DNA of 64,000 nt, taken from the NCBI GenBank assembly GCA_000827495.1, contig KN817626.1:53575-117574 (forward strand). Reading direction: 5' to 3'. Below are positions 59,632 through 64,000 of the stretch, piece by piece (position 1 is the stretch's first letter; the number at the start of each line of letters is the position of its first letter). The stretch is from Hypholoma sublateritium FD-334 SS-4. Lineage: Eukaryota; Basidiomycota; Agaricomycetes; Agaricales; Strophariaceae. The position numbers and the translations under genes were made by a program. The notes below the pieces were generated by a model. That model was not told where the DNA came from. It saw only the letters and a list, made by a program, of their open reading frames with translations, and ran no database searches.

Positions 59632-60065
59632 CCTATCCCATCCCACGCACTCACCGCACTCCTACTCATACGTGCTGCTCATCCCTACGTCTACGACTTG
59701 TCCACCGACGTCCTCGCACGCCGCCCACGACCCGCACCACAATCCACGATCCACCACGATCCGCACGCCCGCTTCGTCCCCGCCGCTGTATGATTATATC
59801 TATTTCTCCGTGATACTGCTGTCCCGCATCTATTCTACACGATTTTCCTGCTTGCTTGCGTTAAGCCCAACACTTGTTTTCTTCCCGAACCATTTCACGG
59901 CTTCATCAATTGGGATTTTTGACTGGCGGTTCCGTTTTATTCGTTTTTTGGCTCTGAAGATTTGTTTTAGTTTATATATGTACGTCGGTATCGTATTTGA
60001 ATGTAGTCTTGATTTTTACTCGGAGTGGACTCGTGTTTCCGTTTGAGGTTTTCGTGCTGCTAAAT

Positions 60066-60982
60066 ATACAGTTATCACCCGTTACTTGTGACACGATATC
60101 GGATTTAGCATTACATGGCAATGCTCGCTCAATTTTGAGCACACATAATATTTTTAATGCATATAGACACATCTAGGCTACATGTTAAAAATTGAACTGG
60201 AGGAAAACAATCATTCAATGAGTTGTTATGAATATTCTCGCGTAAAGGGTGTGATTTGGGGTTTTCTCACTCACTGATACACTCGGCAATTCCTTGATAT
60301 ACGCACATCTAGACCACAGATAGATGGCTCAATTTTTGTGGAAATAAAGACCAATCTTGTTTGATAAGTTTTAAGTGAGATTTATACACCATCTGCATGT
60401 TTTTGAGGGATATAATTAAGGTTCTTTTGACTGTACTTTAATATTTTAATGCTGATATCTCTGTATCATTTGCATATCGAACAAAATATCATCTGTTACG
60501 GTTAATTCAATGCACTAATTCTCATATATTCCAACTAAGGTATATTCAGTTAAGTTCTGAGCCCTTTTTTAGCTGTTCTTTCCAGTGTTCCCTCGAGATA
60601 AATAGCTAGAACAAATTCACATACCTCAAAATTGCCGGTTTAGCATATCTGTATGCCAAATAAAAAGAAATTCACGAATAAATTCTACTAAATACAAACA
60701 AGATCTTATAATAGATGTATTCCTCTCCAAGATGCAGAAGAGTTCATAGAAAACGACTCAGAAATGGGTGAACAGTGAATGATTTGTATCGGTGACTGAT
60801 TATGTAACATTGACCGGGTGATAACTGTAGCACGTCCTTCTTCAGAATAACCTTTGCATGGATGCATGCGTTTGAGCAAGTTTGACATGAGAAGGTATGT
60901 GGATTGATATTTATGAGAGGGTCATTGTCATGGCCTTGGGTCAATCACTTTCCTTGTCCCGAATCACTTTCCGCTGCATATC
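60066..60982. other. AT-rich intergenic sequence, no gene seen
   Basis: About 770 bp (60064-60830) have no counterpart in the duplicated segment near 52510. The duplicate therefore lost it, or this copy gained it. Confidence 0.5.
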
Positions 60983-62692
60983 ATGGAGGTCGTCAACAAG
61001 CTGCAATTTGGGCACTTCAAAGCGGCGGTCAAGATCGGCGAGAAATTGGCCCGCTGCTACGCTGTGAGCGTGCACAAGCGCAAGAAAGAGGTCACCTGTT
61101 GGATCGCTTCTGAATTGGGACAGGTGTCGTCTGAATCTCGTCGCCCTTTCGTTGCAGATGCTAACCGAGTGCGCATCCCATTCTCCAGGAATTTGCGGTC
61201 TGTCTGGAAAAGGAGGAGACACCATACCACTGCTGTCCCCATTTATTCCTCGATGGGAAGAAGCTTACGTTCAAACCGCTGGAAAAAAGTCACGTTGGAG
61301 ATATTACACTTCAGTTTGTGACTACTTCAAAGACAACGATGCGGCCATTTGTCTTCGGGGACCTCAGTGTAACAGGTGATGCTCGAGGCCCCTTTCGTAA
61401 TCATATTGCAGGCTGACACAGGTGAAATAATAGATAACGAAGCGCTCGTCGATGCGCTGCTACTCAAAAACTCAACGGCGGGAAACCTTGGAGAAATCAG
61501 AATTTCAATACATCGCGCGGTCCACCTTGTCCGCGAGAAGGTCAGAAAGGAGAGCTGGGATAGTGAGGAGAGCGACAGTGAATCTTCGGATTATTCTGAA
61601 GACCACGATGAAAGTGATATTGACAGCGCCGATGACCAAGAAAATAAGACGGACAGTGGAAAGAAACCCCCTGAGAACCAAGCTGAGTCTGTTCCCGAGA
61701 TTCGAATGGTTCACGAGAGTTCGACGAAAGTAACAAGTATACCCCATCAAATTAAGTGCGTCGAGTACCTCATTTTCGTCGTGTTTTGAGGACTAATGTT
61801 GTCTTGCTACTTCTCGCTCAGGTTTGGCGAGAAGATAATTGTGGAGAGCCATGTTCCCAAAGAGGCGCCTTTACGTGCTCCCGGACGGCCAAATGTACTT
61901 GAACGCGTTAGGGCAGAAGCGTCTAAACCATCGGTGGTCACTAAACCTACAAAGCCTAAGGTAGTGTCATGCCGAGAAGTAAAAGAGCGCCTCGTAACAT
62001 TTGTTTTTAACTATCGGCCAATAGGTGCGTGAGCCTGTATTACCTCCCATAAAATCTTGTTCGATAACTTATCTCCCAGAAACTCTACGAGAAAATGGCG
62101 TCGTACTAGTCGTGCCCCCATTATCTGTATCACAATCTCCAGCTGACCTCGTCGCAGCTGCGGCTCCAGACTCGGCCGCGCTTCCGGAAGTACATTCCGG
62201 ACTGATTTCCCTCCTTCAAGGCGACGTAATCAACGAAGAAAGAGATAGCCTCCAGCTACCTTCGCATGCCGACGATACACCAACTTCCGGCGCACCTCAC
62301 GTTGTCGAGGAGTGTGAGACCCCTTCCGCTCCTGAACCAGCTGCGAACGATAGCAATCCGGCTCTCGCGACGCCTACCGAGTCCGCACCATATCCACCCA
62401 TGCGCTTGCCCACTCCAGAGGAAGAGAAGCCGAAGATCACACCCATGATATCAATAACAGCTGAAGAAGAAGACATCAATTCACAAATAAAGCAACTGCA
62501 GGTAGGCCCCATCTAAAGGCAGCCGGTGGTTGCTTGATTTAATGCACTTTGTTACAGTTACAATTAGACGAAATTAAGAATAAAAAGCGCCAGATTGAAG
62601 AGGCGAGCAATACGACTAGCAAACGGGTCAAGATAGAGAACGTGCAGCATTTTTTACCCGGTGAAACAATCGACCTGCTTCTCGATGCCTGA
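60983..62692 (+). CDS. DUF7918-family protein, 474 aa
   Basis: Six exons: 60983-61123, 61189-61368, 61412-61755, 61822-62024, 62080-62501 and 62558-62692. All junctions are in frame. The N-terminal domain has the family hallmarks: KEVTCWIASELGQ joined to EFAVCLEKEE, CPHLFLDGKKL, MRPFVFGDLS joined to ADTGEI, LGEIRISIHRAV, MVHESSTKVT, HQIKFGEK, and LVTFVFNYRPI joined to ETLRENG. A Pro/Ser/Glu-rich tail follows, and the protein closes with HFLPGETIDLL. The family is strongly expanded in Agaricomycetes and has no established function. The gene sits downstream of the decayed CRZ1-like copy; a fragment of the same gene sits downstream of the intact one. Confidence 0.88.
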
Positions 62693-63751
62693 CTCTGAGC
62701 CGATTGCATCCCTCTCAGACTTCCGTATCTGTAAGCTTCTACTACGCACTTGCCTGATATTTGTCTTGTTCCATTCGTGCTCTATTCTTGACATTTTCCT
62801 GGTAGTTTATATGCTTTCCAGTCCTATGCAAATACTTTATCTTTATGTTGTCTATTCTTTGACTTGGCCAACGTTTTCGCTATTCTTGACATTATCACGC
62901 GTTCTGGCAACCCTCCCTTTGACAATTCAACAACTACAGACTTGCCTGATACACAAATTCTACCTTTATCCTCTCACCAACACGAGATATTGGTTCAGAA
63001 CGCAAATGCGCAGCGACGCGGAGTAGGATATGGTAGAAGCGCTTGGCGGTGTCGGTCGGCGAACGTGGGAGAGTGACGAGGGCGCGGGAATTGATCGCTG
63101 CGTGTGGACTTAGTCGAATTTCACAGACAGCAAACAGACAGCGACTCGGAGAGGGTGGGTTCATCAACATACGTTATCAAATAGGCCGCCACTTCCATCT
63201 AGTCCCGACACCACACCCTTCTTTTACGGCGATTCCTTCGTTAGATTGCATCATCAAACTGGCATCGTCATGGACCACAGTTGCAGCCTGTCCAGCATGC
63301 CGTCCGCTTCCCTCGCAGCGATTCAAACGTTTCTAAAATTCATCAAATAGTCCCCGACACCGTATTTCTATTATTCAGAATGTGTTCACAACGATTGATA
63401 CCATGGAAGTGAACAAGGGGAATGCAGGGGGAATGTATATGGATGCATAACCTCCATCTAATTCTTGCTGTCGACATGTGGCTCTTCTGGCACATAACCT
63501 TTTTCAGAGCGCCATGGCACTGGAGAATATTTCTTCTCATCCATTACAGCTCTACGTCATATGCTTCTTCGATCACTAATAACGAGTTCTATGACATCGA
63601 TGATGTATGCCGAGTGCTTACCTTGTCAGATATGCCAACAGATGCCAATATCTCCCTTGTCATCTTCAAATCGAATGTAAATAAGATTTGGCAAGAGTCT
63701 TAAGCTTTATCTTGGCCCAAATAAATTAATGTTATTATAATGAGCCGGCAG
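62693..63751. other. Intergenic, no gene seen
   Basis: Short frames only (for example 62661-63026 and 63422-63703), without motifs. Confidence 0.5.
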
Positions 63752-63758
63752 TATAAAG
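63752..63758 (+). promoter_or_regulatory. TATA box of the right-edge gene
   Basis: TATAAAG lies 73 nt upstream of the ATG at 63825. Confidence 0.45.
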
Positions 63759-63824
63759 AGACACTCTTATATATCAGTAGCAGCATCCTCTTAGCTGCAC
63801 CAGCATACCTTGAGCATACCAAGC

Positions 63825-64000
63825 ATGTCTATTCACCTCATCAACCCCAAGCCTTCACTGGCCCTTGTGCGACAGCGCCAGTTATATCCCTATATAAAAG
63901 GCCGCCCCGAACCAGATACCTATGCAGAAGCTATACAAAGTACTGTCTCCAGCTTTTCAGATGCAAAACGAATGTAAGTTCAAGCTCAGAAGCAGCTGTA
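63825..64000 (+). CDS. First exon of a gene cut by the window edge
   Basis: Starts MSIHLINPKPSLALVRQRQL and stays open for 49 codons to KR, then meets a consensus donor GTAAGT at 63974. The rest lies beyond the window. A TATA box and a short leader support the start. The product is not recognisable from this much. Confidence 0.5.

Overview
The window is nuclear DNA from a fungus, most likely an Agaricomycete (Basidiomycota). Most genes are split by introns of about 45-70 nt with GT..AG borders and CTRAY-like branch sites. Several families are typical of mushroom-forming fungi: DUF7918, the PARP-associated YCxxxC zinc modules, single-pass membrane proteins with a short Thr/Asn-rich lumenal part, and small secreted paralogues. 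Every gene model below was spliced by eye, by following reading-frame continuity and family motifs across introns. There is no transcript evidence.

1-40 kb is ordinary gene-bearing sequence. In order: a NADAR N-glycosidase; a protein built of PARP-associated zinc modules; a possible C2H2 protein; COQ4 (ubiquinone synthesis); two small membrane proteins; a short unknown; PGS1 (mitochondrial phosphatidylglycerophosphate synthase); a TPR protein; two paralogous secreted proteins; ATM1 (mitochondrial ABC exporter); a secreted GMC oxidoreductase; a glutathione transferase; a 991-residue WD40/DUF2415-like protein; a single-pass membrane protein with an in-frame TGA; a DHHC palmitoyltransferase of PFA3 type; and a cysteine-rich membrane protein. 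Three of these (COQ4, PGS1, ATM1) serve mitochondria, but nothing suggests co-regulation.

41-62 kb is a rearranged, partly GC-rich island. Two diverged inverted arms (about 41.07-47.62 and 53.06-57.56 kb) enclose a CRZ1-like zinc-finger gene and a wrecked DUF7918 fragment. To the right, a wrecked copy of the CRZ1-like 3' end lies in the same order beside an intact DUF7918 gene, so a two-gene unit was duplicated and each copy lost a different gene. The right arm carries an A-tailed insertion with 13-bp target duplications, and the left arm keeps the empty site. A 110-N gap at 59439-59548 is flanked by an identical 83-bp sequence on both sides and is probably an assembly artefact.

The most striking single observation is in the palmitoyltransferase gene. 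The conserved CPW codon triplet can only be built if one exon consists of a single nucleotide (T at 37005). No tRNA, rRNA or CRISPR array was recognised.
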